Part shown: piece after piece, positions 1 through 10,582 of the stretch | Position numbering within the stretch: the first letter of the stretch is position 1 | How the letters are laid out: every line of letters starts with the position of its first letter | Source of the DNA: Oscarella lobularis | Lineage: Eukaryota; Porifera; Homoscleromorpha; Homosclerophorida; Oscarellidae | Length of the DNA: 64,000 bases | Assembly (NCBI RefSeq): GCF_947507565.1 | Contig: NC_089177.1 | Span: 362,648 to 426,647, forward strand | Direction: 5' to 3' | Made by a program: the position numbers and the translations under genes | The notes under the pieces: generated by a model | Databases searched by the model: none | What the model saw: the letters and a program-made list of their open reading frames with translations, nothing else | What the model was told of the DNA's origin: nothing

Positions 1-1550
<1,550 letters not shown>

Positions 1551-2358
1551 TTCTCGCAAGTGCATGACGACAACCAGCTCCGTTTGCTGAACCGTGACTT
1601 TGATTTTTAATTTTGTGTAGTGTATAGTTCTAAGGCATGGACGTTTTTCTTTCTGTTCGTCGACCGTAAGATCTATTTTTTCAGCGAGGTTTTCTTTTAT
1701 GTAAGGTATGAAGTTGGATTCATTAATTAAAAAAAAGATATGAAGGTATAAAACTGTGAATGAGCGTGTACGTCGGTTCCGGTGTGGGATGTACTGCTTT
1801 TAGTTCCAATTGCCCTATTTGCAATCGGAACAAACGGTTAAAGAACAGGGCGGTACAAACAGAAGCCTGTCCTCTCAAGTACTAAATACGCGTAGATCCT
1901 TAGGAAACTCCACGCGGACCGACAGCGACGTCCGCTGCGCTTCTGTAGACACTACAGGTCAATACGAGTCATTCTCGAACTGAATCAGCGTAATGAGTCA
2001 GTTCCCGAGGTCGTGTTAAAGGTCAAAAGCGGTGACTAAGCATGACCGTCACCTTTCAGGTCAAAAATTTGTATAAGTGCGTGTGTCAAGATAACCAACC
2101 GTCCATCCGGTTTCCGTTCGTCATGCATAAGGTATCACGCGGCATCGTTTGACCCTTGCGAGCCGAAAGTCTCGCTCAAAAACCCCGACTTTCCAAGCCG
2201 GAAGCAGTTAGCGTCAGTTTCATTTCCGGAGACGACTCTATCGCCAATAATTAACCGCGCAAGATGGCTCGACGAGAAAGAATAGCCTACACCTGCCAAC
2301 GCCCAGTAAAATAGACGTGAATACCAATAAGCGAAACCGAACTAATTTATACTCGGAA
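1551..2358. other. 3' UTR of EGR and convergent intergenic DNA
   Basis: No coding signal that I can support. It lies between the ends of two convergent genes, so it holds the EGR 3' UTR (AT-rich until about 1745). Around 1991-2066 there is an AP-1-like TGAGTCA and two AGGTCA half-sites (about 2018 and 2057) flanking a GGTGAC/GTCACC inverted pair; these are sequence matches only. Confidence 0.5.
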
Positions 2359-3225
2359 CTAGAACTTCAGAGTAGGCGGGGATTCGAGTGGAGGAAGAGA
2401 TCCCAGCGCAGAAAGATCGTCGAAATTCTGCGCTTGAGATTTCTCCCCCTTTTCCTTTCCCACTCCTCCACAAATACAAAGTACCTTAAATCGTTCCAAT
2501 TCCGCCTGCGCCGAATTTCTCTCGCGCGTCACTCGCTCGAGATCGTCGCGAAGTCGTCTCACTTCATATTGAAGACGATCCAATTGAGATTCTTTGAAAT
2601 CGAGTCGTTCGTGGAGTTCTTTCTTGCTCAGACTTCCCGGGCCTTCGTCGACCGTCACGAAGGGAATTTTCGTCTCTTTCAAATAGGCCAAATAATTGTC
2701 GCCCGCTTTGTCGTTATCGTCGTCGTCGAAAATGTGACTTTCTCCGAATTCTATCTCGCGAACAAAGTCCGTCATTTCGGATCGCTTGAGATGCTCGATC
2801 GCTCGCTCTCGTTCCAATCGTTCGACGTGACGCTTGTCTTGTCTTGCAGTGAATTCCAAACGCGATTCGACCTGCTTCAAACGATCGTACTGAATTTCAA
2901 GAGACTGGGCCACCTTAGAAGAAAAAAGTTTTTTCCTCCCCTTGTACAAATTTTCGATTTTTACTTCTGGTTCTTGATTCGAATCTATGGCTGTCTTAAT
3001 CAGCTCTGAAAAAATTACAAATTAGGGTGTTTTTGATTTGATTCTGTCGCTACCTGCTGCTTTTCCGTAAAGGTTCGCCGCTTTGTCGTAAAGTCGTTTA
3101 TTTGTCAGTCGTTCTGCCTGTCGCTCGACCTGATGAGCCTTGACGGAGTTAAATTTTAGTGAGGAGCGAAGATGAAAAGTCGATTTTCCTGCCTGATTGA
3201 GCGGAGCAGACAAAATGTCGTTCAT
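2359..3225 (-). CDS. NRBF2: NRBF2-like protein (Atg38-type subunit of autophagy PI3K complex)
   Basis: The N-terminal MIT-like helical hairpin aligns without gaps to vertebrate NRBF2 as I recall it, once introns are removed: start MNDILSAPLNQ, then AHQVERQAERL, then AANLYGKAAELIKTA, then SLEIQYDRLKQVES. NRBF2 binds ATG14/VPS34 complex I and promotes autophagic PI3P production. Exon 1 is 3225-3193 and exon 2 is 3138-3054; exon 3 starts at 3005. Intron 1 needs a GC donor (3192-3139). Two further likely introns (about 51 and 57 nt, GTAAAA...TAAG and GTACTT...GCAG) are multiples of three and stop-free, so they also translate. An acidic segment and a C-terminal coiled coil (heptads with ELHERLDF, LERVTRERN) follow, as in NRBF2. 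Stop at 2359-2361. Divergent from the UBOX5-like gene. Confidence 0.75.
3139..3192 (-). other. GC-AG intron in NRBF2-like gene
   Basis: The exon end CAATCAG is followed by GCAGGA, and the acceptor is CCGTCAAG. Length is 54 nt, stop-free and in frame. No GT donor nearby gives a continuous family match; removing this segment joins PLNQ directly to AHQ, the spacing seen in NRBF2. Confidence 0.6.
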
Positions 3226-3372
3226 GAAAGAAGACCACCTCCTGAAAAACGTCACAGAAGATGAAACGATCCCTAACGCGTCGCGAATAGCGAAATTTCG
3301 AGTGACAAAAGCCAAGGCTAATCCGGGCGATCGCCGCTGTAGACCCGGACCCGAAACAAAGTCCGCGGACTC
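3226..3372. promoter_or_regulatory. Bidirectional promoter interval, NRBF2-like / UBOX5-like
   Basis: 147 bp separates the two divergent start codons, so both promoters and 5' UTRs must sit here or overlap the opposite gene. No TATA box seen. Confidence 0.5.
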
Positions 3373-4560
3373 ATGTTCAATCTAAGCCGTACAGAGTTCG
3401 TCGAAGCTATATCATCAACGACAGCAGTCAGCGCTGACGGATATGACGCGAAGAACCTAATAAGCGTCGATTCGCGCGAGCGAAGCCGCGGATTCCGAGC
3501 AGAACGCTTCATTCGAACCCCGATCATCATCACACTTCGCTTTCGACACGGAGTAGCAATAAAAGCACTTCTCCTGCACACGGGAACGCGTACAAGCACA
3601 GTGGAAGTATGGATCAAAACAAACAGTCGAGAATCGGAAGCCAGTGCCGTGACGAAGGAAGAATCTCCACCCAAATTGCAGGCAGATCCCAGCTGGTTTC
3701 TCAGCTCCAAAATAGCGACATCAGCTAATGGCTTGACGTCGTATCTACTAAATCCTGCATTCGATTCGCGTTCCGGTTTATCTCGCGTTGCTAATAGCAA
3801 AACGCCTCGAGGAACGTTTTTTTCGCGCGAAGACGACAGTAACGAACTGCTGCTACAAAAATCCAGCCTTAGGCGAGGTCATTTATGGCTCTCAGCGCGC
3901 ACAATAGCAATACGAATCGTCCACGTTTGCGACTCCGCGACGCCGACGCTGAATCTCTTGGAAATCCACGGCACGCCGTCGTCTCGACTTTGGGGAAATA
4001 TAGAGCTATTAGAATCGAAGAGAACGAGTTCGACAAAGCCAGACGTGAACATTGGAAAGGATAGAGAAATTGAATTAGAAGGCACTAAATCGAAGTCTGC
4101 TTGCACGACAGAGTCTTCATCCTCCTCCTCCTCCTCGTCGTCGTCGTCGTCTTTAGTGCCGGCTGAGTTTCTCGACGAGCTGACGCACGAAATCATGCGA
4201 CAACCGATTGTTTTGCCATCTGGACACGTCGTTGACGTCAGCAGCGTCGAGCGGCACGCGTCGTCTGAAGCAGCGTGGTGTCGCGCGCCGTCGGATCCGT
4301 TCACCGGTTTGCCGTACACCGACGAACGTCGTCCCGTGCCGTCGCCCTGTCTCAAGTCGCGAATCGACGATTTTCTGCTAAGGAATCCGGGTTACGATTC
4401 CGGTCGACGACTGAAGGGCGTTTGGGAGCCGGACTGGCCAAAGACGAGTCGACTCGTTCGCAAACGTGATCGATCGACGACGACGATGACGATGACGACG
4501 ACGGCGGCGGAATCGGATGTTTCGTCGTCGTCAAAAGTTGTCTGTCGCCATGGTGAGTAG
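3373..4560 (+). CDS. UBOX5: U-box E3 ligase, UBOX5/RNF37-like, no C-terminal RING seen
   Basis: 395 aa in one exon. The N-terminal SAD-like region matches RNF37 (ADGYDAKNLIS, RGFRAERFI). A Ser-rich linker (eight or more Ser codons at about 4114-4152) precedes a U-box at about residues 264-340: VPAEFLDELTHEIM, LPSGHVVD, SDPFTGLPYT, and LKSRIDDFLLRNPGY. The U-box recruits E2 enzymes for ubiquitin transfer. Vertebrate UBOX5 (about 540 aa) carries a second, C-terminal RING (LPCGH type); I find none in the following 1.5 kb. The last codons, CGCCATGGTGAGTAG, contain a good GTGAGT donor at 4554, so the stop could be intronic and a further exon could exist. Domain assignment is firm; completeness is not. 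Confidence 0.8.
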   Translation: MFNLSRTEFVEAISSTTAVSADGYDAKNLISVDSRERSRGFRAERFIRTPIIITLRFRHGVAIKALLLHTGTRTSTVEVWIKTNSRESEASAVTKEESPPKLQADPSWFLSSKIATSANGLTSYLLNPAFDSRSGLSRVANSKTPRGTFFSREDDSNELLLQKSSLRRGHLWLSARTIAIRIVHVCDSATPTLNLLEIHGTPSSRLWGNIELLESKRTSSTKPDVNIGKDREIELEGTKSKSACTTESSSSSSSSSSSSSLVPAEFLDELTHEIMRQPIVLPSGHVVDVSSVERHASSEAAWCRAPSDPFTGLPYTDERRPVPSPCLKSRIDDFLLRNPGYDSGRRLKGVWEPDWPKTSRLVRKRDRSTTTMTMTTTAAESDVSSSSKVVCRHGE

Positions 4561-6718
4561 TTGGACTTTTGCACAAGGTGTTCCAACGTCCGCAAAATCA
4601 AAATAGGTGTTGAAAATAGAATTTGCGCTCGTGCGGTTAATCGATCCATTAGCTAATTCGGTTCGCTACGGTAGAGCCCGAGGGCTACAGCTAGACAGAC
4701 TAATAGATCCTTTAGACAGCGTCGGAGTAGCAATCTTGCCCTTCCATTGACACGTCGTCCCCTAGGGTACTTGTAGCGAACTTTCGTAGGATACGTAGTA
4801 GGTTGCCGATAGCAACGCGCACGCAGGTTCGACTTCTGTTTTAGTTTGGTGACACATTTAGCCGGCAAGTACGCTGGAATTCCATTTGATTAGCATTCAT
4901 GGGATTCTTTTTTCGAGCAGGTCCGCTCGTGCGCGTAGGTTTTATATATAGCTACCGCAACCGGAGGAAGTTTATTCGATGTTTTAAATATGCGTGGCGC
5001 TGTATCGTCGCAACCGCGCACGCGGGCGGCATTTGGCATCTTTGAATTTTGCATAGCGCGCTATATTGCAATAGGCGTGGTGTAGAAATAACGGTTAATG
5101 CAAGCGGAAGTGCGCACGTCCGTCCGTCCGTCCGCGGGGTGAACGGATCGTCTTGGGTGGGCGAAGATTCGTGTCAGGGTCACTGACCACCACCCATAAA
5201 TCGAATTCCTGTCATAAAAGAACGTTGACCTGTTGCACTCAATTTTCGACAAAGGGTAGAAAAGAACGAATGATTTTCGTTCGTCTCGTGAAAGAGGGGG
5301 CCCCCCCTTTGTTTCTTTTAAATCTAGGAAGGCTCGCAGCTGATCCCTAGTGCATTTATGCTAAAGCGCGCAATTTCCTTTCCTATCCGAGACTCTCTCC
5401 TTTCGCTGAGTCGCTCCTTTTGCGACTCCATAAATGCATGTTCTCATTTGACTTTGCAAACGTAACACGGGACGGATGTGGTCGAGGAGACCACCGGGCT
5501 CTGGTTTCGTTTATCCGTCGCTGAGTACACAACCTTGGCCGATAACGTAATACACGTTGGGACAGCCCGTCGAGGGATTAAAACAATTTCCGCGGTTCCT
5601 TTTGAAGTCAGCCGCCCAGTAAATGACGTGAATTCAATGGACGATCCCTCTTTTTATTTTAGGCTCGTAAGAAATTAGGGAGGGGACTCCGGTGCCTCGT
5701 GCACAGGTTCGCGTATAAAAAGAGGAAGCCGAGTTCGAAAGTCGACCAAACAAGGATACAAGACCGGCCGGGCAGTTACGAGAATAAAAGGTATGGTTGA
5801 AAGTTTTGCTTGCGCCACACGCACACCCACTCACAATGAGCGCGTGCCGGCCACGTGCCATCGTGACACCCGCGTCGGTCAGCTCGATCCCGCCGTTGCG
5901 TACCGGCTAACCGGGGCAACGGATCGACTTCTTTACAAACTCAAACCCGATCCGTGCAACCCCACGCTCCAAATCGAATTTCGCACCACGGGCGCCTTTG
6001 TGACTGAGTCATAGCGAGAGCCCGCGGCAACGGTCCCCGACGTGCAAGCGTCGTTCGCCGATTAGTGCATGCAAGTTGGGTAATTGCATTACCTCTTCGT
6101 AGTTGCCTTTGCGGCTTGGAGCGGTATGCTATTTTTCGCCCCCGATCTATAGAATAGAGGGCGCTCGTCTCGCGACTAATTCACTTTGATCCCAGCGTTC
6201 GTTCAGACCGCCTCGCGTATCCGCCCTCGCTTGTTTTGTTCCGCCGTCGCGATCGTTTAAATCCTCGCGAAGCGCACTTCGACTCGCAGTTGGCTTCGCA
6301 CGCTAGTACCTCGTTCAAGTCAGGTATCGACCTCCTTTCGGCCGTTGACTGGCTTCTGTAAGGTATAAACCCTTGTACACAACTCGGTCGGCTTCGTGGG
6401 CTGGCGCATCGAGTTCGCGCGTCGGTTAAAAAACAGAAACGCGCCGGTTTCTTTTTTTTTCGCGGTCTCCAACGCTCGTTCGCGCGCGCTCGCTCGGTAA
6501 CTACAACGTTCTAACGACCTAAGCGTCGTTTAGCGGTTCGTCCGAGTCCGGAACTCAGTGACCTACTAGACGTCACTGAAGCGCGCGGCTGGACGACAGC
6601 CGTCACTTTTGTCGAACCTTGTCTCTAACACCTCGACGCGCACATCCTGTACACCCTTCAATGCGTCACCCTCATTCTCTCTTTTTTTTCGAAAGGATTT
6701 CCGCCGTTTACGACGCGC
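4561..6718. other. Long upstream region of Glass-like A
   Basis: About 2.1 kb with no supportable coding exon, unusual for this compact window, as expected for a regulated transcription-factor gene. It holds a (GTCC)n tract at about 5117-5137, a TATAAAAA at 5714-5721, possible 5' UTR donors (AAAAG|GTATGG near 5791, GTCAG|GTATCG near 6322) and a polypyrimidine acceptor (TTTTTTTTCGAAAG) ending at about 6698, 20 nt before the ATG. A 5' UTR intron is therefore likely; which promoter is used cannot be told. Confidence 0.4.
5714..5721 (+). promoter_or_regulatory. Candidate TATA box upstream of Glass-like A
   Basis: TATAAAAA about 1 kb before the start codon, followed about 75 bp later by a possible 5' UTR splice donor. 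Placement is only compatible with a 5' UTR intron; weak evidence. Confidence 0.3.
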
Positions 6719-8584
6719 ATGGCTTCGAGTTTTCTACCTCTTATGCACACCGAGCCGTTGTGGACAAAGAAAATCGAAATGCCCGCGAACGTCGGCGATT
6801 GTTCGGTACCGCAGCTGAATCACACGTCGAGCGCGCGATACGACTTTAGTCTACCGCCTGTCGAAACGGTCGCTCATCATCAGGACTACGATCTCCACCA
6901 ATACATGGGCACGAACGCCGACGGATCGCCCGTCGGATTCTCTCGTCCGCTCAAGCATTTGACCGAGTAAGTGGAACGAGGAATTGTTTTTGTTACTGTA
7001 ATGCGTGTGTCCACGCGACGGCGGCCCCTTTTTCGATTTTCGCGTGTGTTCTTCCCTCTCCCCCTTCACGCGCGCGCGCGCAGCGGGCGGGAGTTCTCAT
7101 CTTTCACGCGCCAACCCGCGCGCCAATCCTGTTAGCGTTCGCGCGCTTGTCACGCGACTTTGATTCCTGTGAGAGAATGGGGGAGGGGAAAAATCCCATG
7201 ACGACGAGCGGTCCCGTCGCGAAAAAAAAAGCGTGCGCCAACACAATTCCCCTCGCTCGATTCTTCGCAATTTACCGACCGGACCTTCGGCTAGATGACC
7301 CATTTGCAATCGTGGCTCCACTACGACCGTCCCTCATGCATATCAAATAGCCAGCCAATTAGTACAACATTGCTGCCATTACCCAACGTCGACCATATTA
7401 GGCCCGATCGAAAAGGGGACCCCCTATTTTTGAACGCCCCGTCTAACTGTCTCTCTTTGTCCGCCCCCTCTCGAACCAGGCTTCAACCGGTCTCGCAAAA
7501 CCACGAAATCGCGAAAACGCTTCTCTGGCTCAAAAACGGCGGCGCCGGCGCGGCCGTCGCAGCGGCAGCGGCAGCGGCAGCGTCAGCGAGCGAAAACGCT
7601 AGCGGAACAAACGGCGGCGGCGCCGGAATCGACTCGATGGCCGCGCTCAACACTTTCCTTCCCGAACACGTGCACGACGCGATGATATGGAAGTCTCCCT
7701 ACGGTCCCGGTGGTCCGGCAACGTCAATGGGAATGCCGACAATGCACCAGGCGGCAGCGGCGGCGGCCGCTGCAGCGGCAGCCAATCATCATCATCACCA
7801 ACACCAAAGCCCGTCAACCCTGCCTCCCGTCACCGGATATGGACAGGGTAACGCCTCGACGACGACGACGGCACCCGGAGGCGGCGGTGCCAGCGGCGGT
7901 TCCTATCATCATCATCATCATCCGTCGCTTTTTTCGCCCGCCGGTCATGATATGAAATTGATGAGCTCCGGCGTTTTCGCCGGTCCCGATCATTGGGCGA
8001 ACGGCGGCGGCGGCGTTCCGTCGACGGCTGGATCACCGTTCGGCGGAAGCGGTGGGGATCCCTATAAGAGCGTTGGACCGCCGTCTTCCGCAGGATCCGT
8101 CGGCGCGACGTCTGGTCCCATGGCCGGCGCAGGCAAGTCCAAGTCAAATATGTGTCACATTTGCGGGAAGAAGTACGCGCGCCCGTCGACGCTCAAGACG
8201 CATTTGCGCACGCATTCCGGCGAAAAGCCCTACTGCTGTCAGGTGTGCGGAAAGTCGTTCACGCAGGCGGCGAATTTGACGGCGCACCTGCGCACGCACT
8301 CGGGCGAAAAGCCGTTTCAGTGCAAGATCTGCAATCGACGCTTCTCGCAGTCGTCCTCCGTCACGACGCACATGCGTACCCACAGCGGCGAACGGCCGTA
8401 TCAGTGCAAGATATGCCAGCGCACGTTCGCCGACACGTCGACCCTCACGAAGCACATAAGAACGCACTCTGGCGAAAAACCGTACAAGTGCAAGATCTGC
8501 GGTATGGCCTTTTCTCAATCGGGCAATTTGAATCGACACATGAAGACGCACAATAAGCACTCGGACGAAGCCAAGTCCGACTAA
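6719..8584 (+). CDS. gl: Glass-like five-finger C2H2 transcription factor (paralogue A)
   Basis: Exons 6719-6966 and 7480-8584; intron donor GTAAGT, acceptor CCAG, phase 2. The N-terminal half is low complexity: poly-Ala (about 7552-7580, 7749-7782), His runs and Gly-rich spacers. Five consecutive C2H2 fingers fill about 8150-8552, with finger signatures [36 protein letters not shown] and SQSGNLNRH joined by TGEKP-like linkers (SGEKP/SGERP). This order and these helices match Drosophila Glass, which needs its last fingers for DNA binding and specifies photoreceptor identity in insects. The role here is unknown. A second homologue lies 5.7 kb downstream. The finger identity is strong; the upstream exon is supported by start codon, frame and splice sites. 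Confidence 0.9.
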
Positions 8585-8585
8585 A

Positions 8586-8616
<31 letters not shown>

Positions 8617-9153
8617 GATGTGAACGAAAGGGAACTAGGACAGACACGCGCATTCACGCATCTCATCTAGTGTAGCGGAAGCTCACGATATAACAGGTTG
8701 CACAGCATCTGTGCATCGTATATAGAGCAAGCCCTCACGCGATTCTTGTTTCAGTTTGTGTGTTGTTGTCTTTTTTTTTCCACTTGGGTCTGTGCCGCCA
8801 CCGCCACCCCGCCGCCGCCTTGCTTGCACCGCAGGGGTTTAGTTCAAATCATGTACATCTGATAGGGTTATTGCTTTCCTTTTTGGGGGATGGTGGTGGC
8901 GATAATGTATCACTAGACAAAATTTGGCCTGATTTCAAATGAATTTTACAGAGACTCTTGCGATTTTACCGTTTCTAAATTGAATGCTCTGAATCAATAC
9001 GTGCTCCTCTGAATAATGATATATATATAAATATATAATTAGTCTGATGACGACAGCGGAAATTGGACGGTGCCGCCACCCAAAGTTGAGCATACATAAT
9101 TCAATATGGTATCTATTTTGACTGTGCAAAGCGCACAACAAGCTTTCCATCTC
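8585..9153. other. Convergent 3' UTR region
   Basis: Lies between the stop codons of Glass-like A (+) and the ZDHHC16-like gene (-). Contains a (GA)n microsatellite and a short AT-rich stretch (about 9015-9045). No coding signal supported. Confidence 0.5.
8594..8618. repeat. (GA)n microsatellite
   Basis: Uninterrupted GA dinucleotides just after the Glass-like A stop codon, in its 3' UTR. Confidence 0.9.
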
Positions 9154-10522
9154 TCACAATAGCAAGGGAACAGAACGCGGGCTTGTGTCCGTACCATTGT
9201 CTAAATATTCCCTCAGGTCCCACTCTAATCCACTTCCTGGCGGTTTATGTGCCGACGGCCACAGTAAACTCCTCCAATTCCTAAACACGGATGTCCGCCG
9301 TTCCACGTCAAAGGTCAGCTTACTAATTCAACACTATGCATACCTGGAACCGGTCAAACCAAGAAAGAGCCGCCAGTTCCTCGCTACTCCGTAATCATTG
9401 CGATTCAAAAAAATCTAAGACCACCCAGCTATACGTAAAAACCTCGATTGTCTCCATGGTGACTTACAAAGCCGTGCTTTAGGTACGTCTTTTCTAGTTC
9501 TCTGTTGACGTGAAGTTCGATCGACGTCTGACCGGTGCTGATCAAGAAAGAGTGCCAACTGGCCAGCATTCCCACGGCGAGGCACACGGTTAGGCAGAGT
9601 ACGGTGACGGGGATGACTAAAGAACGTCTCCACGTATAATCGTCCAGAGAAATCTAAACAAATCAAGGGTCAGTCATCGGGAGGGGGTATGGTTCTCCCT
9701 TTACCTCGGTCGCGAAAAACATCTCCGAGAACGTATTCCACGATATCCAAGCAACAAAGGCGGCTCCAATTGATATGTAGACGCAAAAGAGTAGAAAATA
9801 TCGATGATTCAAATGTCCAACGCAGTTATTGATCCAAGCTGAGAGGACAAGAGTAAGCCTAAGAATCTGTGAATGCGTCTCGACTCACGACAGTGATGAT
9901 CCATTTTCAGCACACATCTATATTTATATAATAAATAATGCAAATAACGAACGGATCTGGTACCTCTTGCACGCCGTGCAATGATGAGTCCGCGGCGGCT
10001 TCATCTGCATGCACTTATGGCAAAATTTCCATCCTCTTCGCAAGTTGAACTCGGTCGCCTAGAGAAACGGTCCCCGGATGCTCGAAAAATGACGACGATC
10101 TTTCTCACCGCCGGTGGACTGCCCGGTCGCGTCGCAACGCACATGTAGTAGTGAAATGCAATGTTCGCGAGAAGCCAATGACCCAGTATGATATAGATCG
10201 TCGTGAGAAAGTAACTGGTTTCCACGTAAACAGGCAGAATGTATAAATAGACTGTTACTACAACGAGAGATATCAGCAAGACGACACCAACGACGAACAA
10301 CTGCGAGGAGGTACGATAAGACAGAGATCGGACGGGGAGAAAGCAAGGAGCGTGTACCGGGCCACTTAGAGAGACCAATTTGTAGAAAACGAGTATCAGT
10401 GCGCTTAGAATGGCATCGGCTACGTAGCTCGGAGTCTTCCTTTCGGTGGTGTAGGTCAGAGAGCATACAGTTTGGCGAAAAATTCGCATATAGCGTAATG
10501 GACGGCCGCTGAGTGCGGTCAT
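9154..10522 (-). CDS. ZDHHC16: DHHC protein S-palmitoyltransferase, ZDHHC16-like
   Basis: Eight exons rebuilt (10522-10358, 10300-10109, 10058-9964, 9917-9889, 9838-9705, 9653-9468, 9414-9344, 9322-9154); lengths sum to 1041 nt, exactly 346 codons plus stop. The product has two N-terminal membrane segments, a Cys-rich domain (CHKCMQMKPPRTHHCTAC) with the catalytic motif CVLKMDHHC, WINNCVGHLNHRYF, two more membrane segments, and the tail GQTSIELHVN, NDYGVARNWRLFLG and LLWPSAHKPPGSG, which fits ZDHHC16 (APH2) better than other DHHC enzymes. It would attach palmitate to cysteines at ER/Golgi membranes. The first intron (57 nt) is in frame and stop-free; I removed it because this restores the membrane-segment alignment. 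Head-to-head with the S28 peptidase gene, 60 bp between start codons. Confidence 0.85.
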
Positions 10523-10582
10523 TCAGACGGCAGACGGGAAAAAATCGTCATTCTTTGTTGTCAATGCGCGCGCTAGACGAGA
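10523..10582. promoter_or_regulatory. Bidirectional promoter interval, ZDHHC16-like / S28 peptidase
   Basis: Only 60 bp between divergent start codons; no TATA box. 5' UTRs must be very short or overlap the opposite gene. Confidence 0.5.

Noticed and set aside
2317-3009. 230-codon plus-strand ORF
   Set aside because: Runs antisense to the NRBF2-like coding exons, composition is a shadow, no recognisable domain.
4653-5861. Small ORFs upstream of Glass-like A
   Set aside because: Short, overlapping in opposite strands, no similarity recognised.
8144-8653. 169-codon minus-strand ORF opposite Glass-like A
   Set aside because: Antisense of tandem fingers; its repeat pattern is the reverse complement of the linker and finger codons.
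9900-10522. Reading the ZDHHC16-like first ORF (173 codons) as a complete protein
   Set aside because: It reads through two introns; the DHHC domain lies in later exons and exact exon sums restore a 346-aa enzyme.
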